NCBI GenBank assembly: GCA_963521065.1
Contig: CAUQTI010000010.1
Location: forward strand, 47,218 to 111,217
Direction of reading: 5' to 3'
DNA length: 64,000 nt
DNA from: IOR16 sp963521065
Lineage (GTDB): Bacteria > Bacillota > Clostridia > Peptostreptococcales > Anaerovoracaceae
Shown: in pieces, positions 33,776-42,300 of the stretch
How positions within the stretch are numbered: position 1 is the first letter of the stretch
Layout: each line of letters opens with the position of its first letter
Made by a program: the position numbers and the translations under genes
The notes under the pieces: generated by a model
The model's database searches: none
Told to the model about the DNA's origin: nothing
Seen by the model: only the letters and a program-made list of their open reading frames with translations

Positions 33776-34619
33776 GAGGTTGTATGCGAAAAAAGGACAT
33801 GTTATTGTAGAGACGGCTATCTTTTTACCTCTTTTTATTATAGCGGTGATTACGATTGCTTGTATCGTCAGAGGCGTAAGCATGAGTGAGACTCTCATGC
33901 ATTCTATTTCCAGCCAAGGGCGTAAATTAGCTGTAGAAGGATACATAAAAGAACAGGGGTATGATCTTTTTCTGGGAAAAGATGGAGAAGAGAAATCGGA
34001 TAATCTAAAAAAAGCGGCAGTGGAATGGATTCAGCAGGAAGGCTTTTATTTTCGTGTAAAAAACCAGATTGAAAAAGATGTAGGAAGTCAGGTTCAAGAT
34101 TTGGATTTGACGGAATTTAAAAATGCATATACGCAAGATCATCGAGACGGCTTGATTAAAATATCGTTTCGTTACACGTTGCCAATTCCTGTTCCGAGAA
34201 TCTTTGATTCTGAAATAAACTTACAGGAAACCGTTCTGCTTCGTGCTTTCATCGGACGCAGTGATATCGGTGAAAAAAAAAGCTTTTCCGAGATGGAGGA
34301 GACAGAAGAGCTGCAAACGGTATATGTATTTCCAAGAGCAGGCGAACGATACCACGGCAGCCAATGCAGGGTTTTGCGTAAAAGTGCGCAGAGGGCGATT
34401 TTGAGTGCAAAGACGAAAAAAAGATACAAACCATGTAAGCTATGCCATCCAGACTCTTTAGCGCTTGGAAGCAGCATCTATATTTTTAAAGACAGCGGAG
34501 AAGTTTATCACAGAAAAAGTTGCACTTCGATAGAGCTTTTTTTTATCCCAATGGAAAAAGCGGAGGCAGAGAGTAATGGCTATACTGCTTGTCAGATTTG
34601 CGGAGGTAAGGCGAAATGA
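33765..34619 (+). CDS. TadE-like pseudopilin with two C-terminal His/Cys (Ada-like) modules
   Basis: A 284-residue exported protein. The N-terminus has a pseudopilin signal: KKG, then HVIVETAIFLPLFII, with Glu at +5. Residues 40-185 are an extracytoplasmic region. The C-terminal ~100 residues hold two modules with identical spacing, H-x3-C-x22-C-x2-C: H197, C201, C224, C227 and H249, C253, C276, C279. The modules resemble the Ada-type zinc domain found at the end of many clostridial secreted proteins. The ATG at 33765 is chosen, with AAGGTGG upstream; TTG 33756 and TTG 33780 are alternatives. Metal binding outside the membrane is inferred. Confidence 0.8.
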   Translation: MLIRRLYAKKGHVIVETAIFLPLFIIAVITIACIVRGVSMSETLMHSISSQGRKLAVEGYIKEQGYDLFLGKDGEEKSDNLKKAAVEWIQQEGFYFRVKNQIEKDVGSQVQDLDLTEFKNAYTQDHRDGLIKISFRYTLPIPVPRIFDSEINLQETVLLRAFIGRSDIGEKKSFSEMEETEELQTVYVFPRAGERYHGSQCRVLRKSAQRAILSAKTKKRYKPCKLCHPDSLALGSSIYIFKDSGEVYHRKSCTSIELFFIPMEKAEAESNGYTACQICGGKAK

Positions 34620-35206
34620 GTGAAAAAAAAGAAATCGGGGCCAGTGAGAATATAAATGGAAAAAGGGTGATAAAGGTAGCGTTGAATCAAGAGAAAATTC
34701 CAAGCTATCAACGAGAAATATTGAGTCTATCCGGCACAGGATTTTTTCTTCCAATGCGTTTTGTTTTTCTAGAGAGAATTTGCGAAGCCTATTATGAAGT
34801 TTCACGGAGAATTGAGTTAAAAAAGTATCTAGAAAAGAAAAAAGAGTATGGTGTACATTCTTTTGTTGAAGAAGGACTCTATTTAATAGAACATCTATTT
34901 GAGCAGATAAGAAAAGGCGAGGAACATCTGCTATTCTTAGAGGATTACCAATTAGCGTTTGATTTATTGTTTTTTAATGAAAAAGAAAAAAAACTAGAGC
35001 TGTTATTTTTACCGAAAGAAGAAAATGGTGATTTTTTCAATGAATGGAAAGAGCTTTTAAATGAGATTGATGCAGCGATGAACGATAAACAGTGGGGTGT
35101 TTACAGCAGAAAGATAATTCAGCTTTCTATGGAAGAAAATTGGGGAACCGAAGAGATTCTACACTATATAAGGGAGTTAAAGGAGCAGGTTTTCTATTCT
35201 AACTGA
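34616..35206 (+). CDS. DUF6382-like protein at the end of the tad operon
   Basis: A 196-residue soluble protein with no signal peptide. It resembles the DUF6382 domain that in other Clostridia tad operons precedes an FHA domain: LSGTGFFLPMRFVFLERI, ELKKYLEKKKEYG and HLLFLEDYQLAFDLLFF match the spacing of that domain. The FHA part is missing; the protein stops shortly after. It overlaps the preceding gene by 4 nt and is the last gene before a terminator. The function is unknown; a cytoplasmic link between regulation and pilus assembly is possible. Confidence 0.7.
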   Translation: MSEKKEIGASENINGKRVIKVALNQEKIPSYQREILSLSGTGFFLPMRFVFLERICEAYYEVSRRIELKKYLEKKKEYGVHSFVEEGLYLIEHLFEQIRKGEEHLLFLEDYQLAFDLLFFNEKEKKLELLFLPKEENGDFFNEWKELLNEIDAAMNDKQWGVYSRKIIQLSMEENWGTEEILHYIRELKEQVFYSN

Positions 35207-35253
35207 AGAAACGGAAGAAGGGGAAATTTTTTACGATAGGGAACACATGAAAA

Positions 35254-35277
35254 ACCGGGCAATTAGCCCGGTCAGTT
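35254..35277. terminator. Bidirectional terminator between tad operon and zinc-ribbon gene
   Basis: A perfect 7-bp GC-rich stem ACCGGGC/GCCCGGT with a 5-nt loop. On the minus strand it is followed by TTTTTCA, and on the plus strand by CAGTTGTTG. It can close the small minus-strand gene and, less strongly, the tad operon. Confidence 0.8.
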
Positions 35278-35295
35278 GTTGTTGTAAACAATGAA

Positions 35296-35463
35296 TTAGC
35301 GGTCGTTTCTGAATTGTCTACGTTCGTTTTTCTTCGCATCTCTGCATTCTTTACATCTTTTTGGTTCGTTGTCAAAACCTTTTTCTTTGTAAAACTCCTG
35401 CTCGCCTGCAGTAAAAATAAATTCTTTTCCACAGTCTTGACACACCATTGTTTTGTCTTCCAT
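35296..35463 (-). CDS. Small zinc-ribbon protein
   Basis: A 55-residue protein starting MEDKTMVCQDCGKEFIF and continuing with FTAGEQEFYKEKGF and KRCKECRDAKK. Two CxxC pairs (C8/C11 and C37/C40) form a zinc ribbon of the short 'probable zinc-ribbon' family common in Clostridia. Function is unknown; nucleic-acid binding is often assumed. The ATG has GGAGG at the right distance on the minus strand. It is short and easily missed by length-limited gene finders. It lies between the convergent tad operon and the divergent met operon. Confidence 0.88.
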   Translation of the reverse strand: MEDKTMVCQDCGKEFIFTAGEQEFYKEKGFDNEPKRCKECRDAKKNERRQFRNDR

Positions 35464-35502
35464 TGATTTTCCTCCAGAATAATAAAAAAATATACCTGCA
35501 AT

Positions 35503-35573
35503 ATTTAAATAGACTTATGGGGGCGATTTTCCAAAAAGATGATCGGACCACTGACATTTAAATATCTTATGGG
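35503..35573 (+). repeat. Two direct repeats upstream of metN
   Basis: ATTTAAATA(G)ACTTATGGG at 35503-35521 recurs as ATTTAAATATCTTATGGG at 35556-35573, 53 bp apart (five helical turns). The copies are about 100-190 bp upstream of the metN promoter and just upstream of the divergent zinc-ribbon gene, so they could be operators for either. Confidence 0.5.
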
Positions 35574-35672
35574 TAGTATAACCTATTTAATAAACCCTGT
35601 CTATAAATTTTTTGAAAAATCTTTAAATTATATCTTCAAATATAAAAATTTTTATTATTTTACGGGAACGCT

Positions 35673-35701
35673 TTGACTGAAAGGCGTACAGGCTATATAA
35701 T
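35673..35701 (+). promoter_or_regulatory. Sigma-A-type promoter for metNIQ
   Basis: TTGACT, a 17-bp spacer, TATAAT: near-consensus, 65 bp before metN. No SAM riboswitch or T-box structure could be recognised between it and the start codon. Confidence 0.8.
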
Positions 35702-35765
35702 ATATAAGATTATACACTCATAATTCTTTAAAAAGAGGAGTATGAGGGAGGAGGATTGTCTTTGA

Positions 35766-36788
35766 ATGGAAAAGAATGAAATCATTCAAATAAAAGATTT
35801 AATAAAGATATATAAAAGCGGAGCTTCCGAGATTAAAGCATTAAATGGAGTTGATTTGACTGTTCATCGCGGAGATATTTTTGGAATTATAGGAATGAGC
35901 GGGGCTGGAAAAAGCACTTTAGTCCGCTGCATGAACCTTTTAGAACGGCCGACCTCAGGCAAAATTCTTTTTGATGGGGTTGATTTGATACGTTTAAACA
36001 ATCGAAAACTGAGACTGGCTCGCCAGAAGATGGGAATGATTTTTCAGCAGTTTAATTTGCTTATGCAAAGAACTGTAGAGAAAAACATCCTCTTTCCTAT
36101 GGAGATTGCAGGCGTGGACCGTGAAAAAGCGCAAAAACGTGTCAATGAGCTTTTGGATATCGTAGATTTGGCGGATAAGAAGCACGCTTATCCTGCGCAG
36201 CTTTCCGGAGGACAGAAACAAAGAGTTGCAATTGCAAGGGCACTTGCAACAAACCCTGAAGTTTTACTATGTGACGAGGCAACAAGTGCTTTGGATCCGA
36301 AAACAACGCGTTCTATTTTGACCTTATTAAAGGACATCAATCGTAGACTGGGCATTACTATTGTCATTATCACACATGAGATGAGCGTAATTGAAGAAAT
36401 TTGCAGCCATGTTGCGATCATAGATCAAAGTGTCATTGCGGAAACCGGTACTGTGCAGGAGATATTTTCACACCCCAAGACGGTTTCTGCGCAAAGGCTT
36501 GTGCATCCGACCGAAGCTCGTGTGGATTTTGAGACAGAGAAAAAAGGAATTCATTTGCGTATCGTTTTCGACGGGAACTCTTCCTTTGAACCTGTGATTG
36601 GAACGATGGTTTTGAGCTGCAAAGCGCCTGTCAATATTATGTTTGCAGATACAAAAAATATTGACGGAAAAGCATTTGGGCAAATGATCATCCAACTGCC
36701 GGATGACGAAGTGACTGCCAATAAAATGATTCAATTTTTGTCAACACAGAATGTTTCAGTGGAGGAGGTAAAGAACTTTGTTCAATAA
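35766..36788 (+). CDS. metN: Methionine ABC transporter ATP-binding protein MetN
   Basis: A 340-residue ABC ATPase. Walker A is GMSGAGKST, the signature is LSGGQKQRVAIARAL, Walker B is LLCDEATSALD, and the switch His is in VIITHEM. The C-terminal ~90 residues form the NIL regulatory domain (RIVFDGNSSFEPVIGTM) that senses intracellular methionine and inhibits uptake. It is a peripheral membrane protein that pairs with MetI. GGAGGAGGA precedes the ATG. The stop overlaps metI by 11 nt. Confidence 0.96.
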   Translation: MEKNEIIQIKDLIKIYKSGASEIKALNGVDLTVHRGDIFGIIGMSGAGKSTLVRCMNLLERPTSGKILFDGVDLIRLNNRKLRLARQKMGMIFQQFNLLMQRTVEKNILFPMEIAGVDREKAQKRVNELLDIVDLADKKHAYPAQLSGGQKQRVAIARALATNPEVLLCDEATSALDPKTTRSILTLLKDINRRLGITIVIITHEMSVIEEICSHVAIIDQSVIAETGTVQEIFSHPKTVSAQRLVHPTEARVDFETEKKGIHLRIVFDGNSSFEPVIGTMVLSCKAPVNIMFADTKNIDGKAFGQMIIQLPDDEVTANKMIQFLSTQNVSVEEVKNFVQ

Positions 36789-37464
36789 TTTTTTTGTACA
36801 TATAAATGAAACGACGATTGCTATGATACAAACAGGCATTTTGGAAACACTATATATGACACTGGGCGCTACCTTCATTGCATATCTGATTGGGCTTCCA
36901 GTCGGCGTTATTTTAGTTGTTACTGACAAGAATGGGTTTTACCCGGTGCAATGGTTCAACGCGTCGTTGAATCTGATTGTAAACATATTACGCTCAATCC
37001 CGTTTTTAATCCTGTTGTTTGCTTTGATTCCATTCACGAGAGCCGTGGTAGGTACGTCAATCGGATCGACAGCGACGCTGGTTCCTCTCGTTGTGTCAGC
37101 AGCACCGTTTGTTGCGAGAGTCGTAGAACAGTCAATCAAAGAAGTGGATGCCGGAGTGATTGAAGCGGCACAAAGCATGGGAGCCTCTCCGATGACCATC
37201 ATCTGCAAGGTGCTTCTTCCCGAGGCGAGACCATCACTTTTGGTGGGCTCTGCAATCGCGGTGACTACCATTTTAGGCTATTCGGCGATGGCCGGTGTGG
37301 CTGGCGGAGGCGGTCTGGGCGATATCGCAACGAGATTTGGATTTATTCGCTACCAGGAGGACATCATGCTGATTACAGTAGCGCTCTTAGTCATTATTGT
37401 TCAGATATTGCAGGGAATCGGAATGTATATTGCAAAGAAAGGTGATAAGAGAACCGTAGGGTGA
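36778..37464 (+). CDS. metI: Methionine ABC transporter permease MetI
   Basis: A 228-residue permease with five predicted transmembrane helices and the EAA-type coupling loop (VIEAAQSMGASPMTIICKVLLPEA, here split as EAAQSMGASP and KVLLPEARPS). It forms the membrane channel of the MetNI importer. The start is TTG 36778, with GGAGGAGG 9 nt upstream, and it overlaps metN. Confidence 0.95.
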   Translation: MFNNFFVHINETTIAMIQTGILETLYMTLGATFIAYLIGLPVGVILVVTDKNGFYPVQWFNASLNLIVNILRSIPFLILLFALIPFTRAVVGTSIGSTATLVPLVVSAAPFVARVVEQSIKEVDAGVIEAAQSMGASPMTIICKVLLPEARPSLLVGSAIAVTTILGYSAMAGVAGGGGLGDIATRFGFIRYQEDIMLITVALLVIIVQILQGIGMYIAKKGDKRTVG

Positions 37465-37511
37465 CCAGGGACTCTTCATATTAATAAAAAAAAGAAATGG
37501 AGGAATGCAAA

Positions 37512-38339
37512 ATGAAAAGAACAATCGGAATTACTCTTGCTGTTCTGCTGCTGGCTGCTGGAGCTCTCGCAGGCTGCGGAGAAAAGAAAGATGTACCAAA
37601 GGAAAACTTAACTGTGATTAAGGTGGGAGCTTCCACTACACCGCATGCAGAGATTTTGGGCGCATTGAAGGAGGAGATGGCGGCAGAAGGCTATGACCTG
37701 CAGATTACGGAATTTACGGATTATGTATTGCCGAATCTGGCATTGAATGACGGATCGTTAGATGCGAATTATTTTCAACACCAACCGTATTTAGATGATT
37801 TTAATAAAGAAAGAAATATGAACCTTGTTGGAGCAATCAAAGTGCATTATGAGCCTTTGGGGTTATATCCCGGAAGAAAAGCTTCTTTAAATGAGCTTGC
37901 GGATGGTGATTCCATTGCAGTTCCGAATGATGCGACAAATGAAGCAAGAGCGCTTCTTCTTTTGCAGGATTTGGGATTGCTAAAATTGAAAGAGGATGCA
38001 GGTATGCTTGCAACACCGAACGATATTGTAGAAAATCCTAAAAATTTAAAATTTGAGGAATTAGACGCTGCGCAGGTGTCGAAATCTCTTCCGGATGTTG
38101 CGTTTGGTGTAATTAACGGAAACAATGCGTTATTGGCAGGACTGAATGCGTCAAAAGATGCCGTGGCGATGGAAGCCAAAGACTCCTTGGCGGCAGATAC
38201 TTTTGCGAATGTTTTGGCGGTACGCAGTGGTGAAGAAGATTCTCCTGCAATTCAGGCTTTATCAAAAGCATTGTTATCCGACACTGCAAAGAAATTTATA
38301 GAAGATACCTATGAAGGTGCTGTGGTTCCTGTATTTTAA
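37512..38339 (+). CDS. metQ: Methionine-binding lipoprotein MetQ
   Basis: A 275-residue substrate-binding lipoprotein of the NlpA/MetQ family. The signal peptide ends in a lipobox LAGC (lipidated Cys at residue 22). The mature part shows IKVGASTTPHAEIL, DGSLDANYFQHQPYL and VHYEPLGLYPG, the conserved methionine-site regions. It delivers methionine to MetNI at the membrane. ATG 37512 follows GGAGGAATGC; an in-frame ATG at 37497 would place the ribosome binding site inside the gene. Confidence 0.95.
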   Translation: MKRTIGITLAVLLLAAGALAGCGEKKDVPKENLTVIKVGASTTPHAEILGALKEEMAAEGYDLQITEFTDYVLPNLALNDGSLDANYFQHQPYLDDFNKERNMNLVGAIKVHYEPLGLYPGRKASLNELADGDSIAVPNDATNEARALLLLQDLGLLKLKEDAGMLATPNDIVENPKNLKFEELDAAQVSKSLPDVAFGVINGNNALLAGLNASKDAVAMEAKDSLAADTFANVLAVRSGEEDSPAIQALSKALLSDTAKKFIEDTYEGAVVPVF

Positions 38340-38378
38340 GACAGAATTATATTTGTGCAAAGCTTGGGAGGGTTGAAT

Positions 38379-38639
38379 ATGAGAAATTTTCTCATGAATT
38401 GGAATTATAAAAAACATGCGACAGCAGTCAGCGGCTTTTATTTGGGGATTTTTGTCCTTGGAAATTCTTTTTTTGGAAAGAAAGTCCCTTCCGATGAAAA
38501 ATCAATATGTCCTGTTACTGTATGCAAGCAGATGACGAACAAACAGCATATTTTTAACGGGATATTAACGGTTTTGTATTCGCTTGATATGACGCTCTCG
38601 TTCTTTTTACTGAATTATTGGAAGAAGCAATATAAATAA
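38379..38639 (+). CDS. Small hypothetical protein, convergent with the ger operon
   Basis: An 86-residue open frame starting MRNFLMNWNYKKHATAVSG with a good GGGAGGG ribosome binding site. It has hydrophobic segments at about residues 19-30 and 57-78 and a short cysteine pair (CPVTVC). No family is recognised. Its last 86 nt overlap the 3' end of the minus-strand gerB-like gene, so one of the two ends may be misjudged or the overlap may be real. Confidence 0.4.
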   Translation: MRNFLMNWNYKKHATAVSGFYLGIFVLGNSFFGKKVPSDEKSICPVTVCKQMTNKQHIFNGILTVLYSLDMTLSFFLLNYWKKQYK

Positions 38640-39495
38640 AAGAAATTGCTTCCTTGCACATCATAAGAAGTAAGCTAAACTTTAAAAATTCGGAAAAGAG
38701 AAATACAGCCAGGAGAATGACTTCAATGCGTTCCAGATATTCTGCTGTTTGCGTCAAACCGGGCGGATAATATACCGGATAGGTTAACAATTCAAATACT
38801 TCTGGTCCAAGTGCCAAAACGGTTACAAAATAGGTCACAGATACCAGAATGACACTTGCAAAAAGTCCTTTTGTTATATCTTTATATACAGAAGGATTTT
38901 TTTTGCGCATAGAAAGCAGCGTCAAAAGCACAAAGCCTTCTGCAAAATAAATGATGAAAAATAAAAGCGTAGAATTCCAAAACGAATTGTTTGACAATTG
39001 CATAAAACCATCAAAGCGAAGGGAATCGTGCGTATAGGGCAGTTCTATTTTTGAAATGCTGGAACCATTCGCCAGAATTAAAAAGAATAAGGTGACAGGC
39101 CCTAACAATCTGGAAAAAAGTTCGATAACCCAGATATCCTTTTTTGCCATCCAGATACAAAGCAAGAAAAAGAAGGCGGGAAATAGCCATTTAGGGGAGT
39201 TGGTTAGTACGCAGGTATGAAAAAAATCAATGAAGCAATGAAACGTACTGATGATGATAAAGACACAAAAAAGTACGGAAATTAACAATACCCATTTTCC
39301 AATCGAGTATCGCTTTATATATTGGTGAAAGAGATACAAAAGAATGCTTGCTGCGATGGCTGCAATGAAAAAAGAAAGCCATGCCATGCGATGCAGGGGA
39401 ATACAGCGTCCTATGAAGAAAAAGGTTCCTAAATAATAAAGAAAAGCAAGATAGCCTATATACCTTGGTTGTTGTTCTTCCTGTAGTCCAATCAT
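38554..39495 (-). CDS. gerKB: Spore germination permease, GerAB/GerKB family
   Basis: A 313-residue membrane protein with about nine or ten predicted helices and the APC-superfamily layout of GerAB-type germinant receptor subunits. The subunit is thought to bind the small germinant. It is shorter than the usual ~360 residues, mostly at the C-terminus. It abuts the gerC-like gene with no gap. Gene order in the operon is A, C, B. Confidence 0.87.
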   Translation of the reverse strand: MIGLQEEQQPRYIGYLAFLYYLGTFFFIGRCIPLHRMAWLSFFIAAIAASILLYLFHQYIKRYSIGKWVLLISVLFCVFIIISTFHCFIDFFHTCVLTNSPKWLFPAFFFLLCIWMAKKDIWVIELFSRLLGPVTLFFLILANGSSISKIELPYTHDSLRFDGFMQLSNNSFWNSTLLFFIIYFAEGFVLLTLLSMRKKNPSVYKDITKGLFASVILVSVTYFVTVLALGPEVFELLTYPVYYPPGLTQTAEYLERIEVILLAVFLFSEFLKFSLLLMMCKEAISFIYIASSNNSVKRTRASYQANTKPLISR

Positions 39496-40602
39496 TTAAT
39501 GTGTTTCTCCTATCTGTAATTTTATTTGCGTTTGGAGCTCGACGGGAAGCGTTGTGAACTGCTGTGTATCCCAGTCTTTACGAAGTAGCTCCCATAAAGA
39601 TTCATTTTCTTCTTTGATTGTCTTTCCAAACCCAAGAGCATCTGACTTAATTTCCTGTTGCAGTTTTTTTATTACCTGCTGACATCCTTCGGAGACGGTT
39701 TTATTTAGAGCTGCCTCTAATGCTTCTGAGCTGTACTCTTCAGAAGAGGAAATTTGTGAAACGGAGGCCTTCATCCCGAGTTTGATTTGTATTATAGTTT
39801 TTCCGTTTTCTGTTTTTGCGTTTAAGCTTGTGCGGTTATTTTCTATACGAAAAGTAATTTTTCCATCTGGGGTAGAAATATTACCTTGGTTTACACGATT
39901 TTGTAAAAGGAGAAAGTATATCGTCTCTTCCTGGCCTAGAGCACCTACTAATTTGTCTCCTCGAAAGATTGCAGTCCCATTTATTATTGCCATATCTTCT
40001 TTCGCACTTACGACAGGCGCCGATAATTGGATTCCTTCACTTTTTAAAACATCTACAGCTTGGTATACTTTTGTAGATGCAGCCGTTGCTACCCCTTCAG
40101 AAGTAACAAGCATTTTATCTAAATCAAGAAATTTAATATTTGTTGAAGACGTTTTTAAATCCAAGACCTGTGAAGCTGTTGGCAGGTTAGAAATAAGCAG
40201 ATTGATGGAAAGACGCATCTTATAGTTTCTGAGTACATAATCAAGGAAGGGCGCGATTCCTTGTTCTTTTGCAATCGCATCGCTGATAACAAATGTCTTT
40301 GCGTGGCTCCAGTACGTTTCTCTGCTGTCAGATTCATTGCAGCTTTCGATGGCTTCTGCAATGGATTTGCCGTCCGCGTAGATTGTTTCGACGACATTGT
40401 CTTCCGAAGCGGTGCTGATGCTTTTATTGACAATCTCTCCGGTAACACGATAACGCTTTCCGACTGCATCATAGTCGATTGCCGCACCGGATAAGATTGA
40501 CATATCATTGATTTCTTTCATACTTTTGCACCCAGTAAGGGATGCAAATAAAAAAAAGAGGATAAGCATAAGCGATAAAATTTTGGGTGTTGACTTTTTC
40601 AT
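39496..40602 (-). CDS. gerKC: Ger(x)C-family spore germination lipoprotein
   Basis: A 368-residue lipoprotein. The signal peptide ends in LTGC (lipidated Cys about residue 25), followed by KSMKEINDMSILSGAAIDYD, the conserved GerC opening. The two GerC domains span the rest. It sits on the outside of the inner spore membrane as part of the germinant receptor with GerA- and GerB-type subunits. AAAGGAG precedes the ATG. It ends directly at the gerB-like start, and the gerA-like gene lies immediately upstream. Confidence 0.93.
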   Translation of the reverse strand: MKKSTPKILSLMLILFFLFASLTGCKSMKEINDMSILSGAAIDYDAVGKRYRVTGEIVNKSISTASEDNVVETIYADGKSIAEAIESCNESDSRETYWSHAKTFVISDAIAKEQGIAPFLDYVLRNYKMRLSINLLISNLPTASQVLDLKTSSTNIKFLDLDKMLVTSEGVATAASTKVYQAVDVLKSEGIQLSAPVVSAKEDMAIINGTAIFRGDKLVGALGQEETIYFLLLQNRVNQGNISTPDGKITFRIENNRTSLNAKTENGKTIIQIKLGMKASVSQISSSEEYSSEALEAALNKTVSEGCQQVIKKLQQEIKSDALGFGKTIKEENESLWELLRKDWDTQQFTTLPVELQTQIKLQIGETH

Positions 40603-40603
40603 A

Positions 40604-42148
40604 TTATCGGCTCCTTTGACGTTTTCGATTATAAGGCGAAATATAGGATGGGCGCAGCTTCATTTTATACCATGGAGAACGAATAAAAGTATCCTGGCAT
40701 TTCTGAGCAAAGCTGATAGAGAGCGATGATAAATAAGGAAACCCAAATGTGCGGATGGAGCATAGATGAATCATGACACCGATGATACCTAAGATATACC
40801 CTGGAAAGCCTAATATTGAGGCAAGGATAAGCCATAAAATTCGAAACAAGATGGAAGGACTTTTTAAATGCGGTATCATAATTCCTGTGACTCCAGTAAA
40901 TGCGATAATGATTACAACCGGGAGGCTGACCAGCTTTGCGTCCACTGCGGCTTGTCCTAAAACTAAACCACCTAAGATGGAGAGGGTTTGTCCGAAATTG
41001 GCAGGAACCTTTGCTCCGCTTTCTAAAATCAACTCAAAGGAGAAAATCAGGAGAATCATTTCAAGCAGAGTGGGAAACGGCAGTTCTAATCTTGATTCAG
41101 AAAGATTCAGTAAAAAACGCGTAGGCAGAAGATCCGGATGGAATGTCACCAATGCTAAGTAAATTGCAGGAAGACTCAGTGTGGCAAAAAAACCGAGGAT
41201 GCGCAGCCAGCGCCCAAAGGTGCCGACGTAAAAATTAGAATAATAATCATCATTTGATTGAAAATATTCAATGAAGAAAAAAGGTGCAGTGAGAGCAACC
41301 GGTGTCCCGTCAACAATAAGAGCAACACGCCCTTCAAGCAGCTTTGCAGCAACGATATCCGGACGTTCGGTGGAGCCTGTTGTTTTAAACGGTGAATGCG
41401 GGGCATCCTTGATTAATTCCTCAATATAGTTGGTATCTAAAATACCGTCGATAGAAATAGAATCCAGCCTCTTTTTTATTTCTTTCAAAACGCCGGCATT
41501 GGCAATTCCTTCTATATAACAGAGGGCAACCTTAGTCTGGGTTTGTTCTCCCAGACTCATAAATTCAAATTTGAGGTTCGAATTGCAGATTTTTCTCCGA
41601 ATCATAGAGAGATTTAAGATGATTGCTTCCGTAAAACCTTCTCGTGGCCCAGATAATACTTTTTCCGCAGTCGGCTCTGCAATTGAGCGTACAGACCAGC
41701 CCCTCGTAGAAAGTGAGAGTGCGCAAGCGCATCCGTCGATTAATAAAATCGTATTCCCGGAGAGCAGTTCGGGAAGTAATGTTTCAATTTGATTGCTTTT
41801 TATAATTTCATTTGTGAAAAGGACCTTATTCTCAAACGCTTCTAATAGATTTTCTTTATCGCGCAGCTGTTGATTCAGCATAATTGGCTCTATGATATGC
41901 TGATTGACCAATACGTTATCAATCATGCCATCAACGAATAAAATGCAGCATTTGATTTTTGGATTTTTCTGATTTTCAAAGTTTCTAAATTTAATCGTAG
42001 TGTCGGTACCGAAAATTTTATGAAATTTACGGATATTTTCTTCTAAATTTATGCTTATTGTATCATCAAATGATGGTGTAGACTTTTCGGGCAGAGCCGT
42101 TTTTGAGCTTTCTTTTAAGCCACGCTTTTTTTTGAATAAGAAATTCAT
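40604..42148 (-). CDS. gerKA: GerA-family spore germination protein
   Basis: A 514-residue membrane protein and the largest subunit of the nutrient germinant receptor. The N-terminal ~270 residues are soluble (KIKCCILFVDGMIDNVLVNQ, GREGF-like PREGFTEAIILNLSMIRRK). The conserved LEGRVALIVDGTPVALTAP comes next, then five or so transmembrane helices with the PFPTLLEMILLIFSFELILE motif. It forms an operon with gerKC and gerKB. The upstream region is shared divergently with the SPOR gene. Confidence 0.95.
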   Translation of the reverse strand: MNFLFKKKRGLKESSKTALPEKSTPSFDDTISINLEENIRKFHKIFGTDTTIKFRNFENQKNPKIKCCILFVDGMIDNVLVNQHIIEPIMLNQQLRDKENLLEAFENKVLFTNEIIKSNQIETLLPELLSGNTILLIDGCACALSLSTRGWSVRSIAEPTAEKVLSGPREGFTEAIILNLSMIRRKICNSNLKFEFMSLGEQTQTKVALCYIEGIANAGVLKEIKKRLDSISIDGILDTNYIEELIKDAPHSPFKTTGSTERPDIVAAKLLEGRVALIVDGTPVALTAPFFFIEYFQSNDDYYSNFYVGTFGRWLRILGFFATLSLPAIYLALVTFHPDLLPTRFLLNLSESRLELPFPTLLEMILLIFSFELILESGAKVPANFGQTLSILGGLVLGQAAVDAKLVSLPVVIIIAFTGVTGIMIPHLKSPSILFRILWLILASILGFPGYILGIIGVMIHLCSIRTFGFPYLSSLSISFAQKCQDTFIRSPWYKMKLRPSYISPYNRKRQRSR

Positions 42149-42300
42149 ACAATCCTCTTCCTTCTATATATAAGAAATTTTTCTCGTTGATTTAGTATGA
42201 TACTTTTTAATGTTTATTATTCGAGGATTATGGTAAAATATAGGCATACTTCTTAAGCTCGTCTCATAAAAATAGTTAAAATCAATTTGAGAAGAGGGGG

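Noticed and set aside
35574..35765. Possible SAM riboswitch or T-box before metN
   Set aside because: No recognisable conserved core, specifier loop or paired terminator; only a plain sigma-A promoter is seen.
36939..37271. 110-residue minus-strand frame within metI
   Set aside because: Shadow of metI; no ribosome binding site and no independent similarity.
38077..38083. TGTCGAA (0A-box sequence)
   Set aside because: Inside metQ; no regulatory context.
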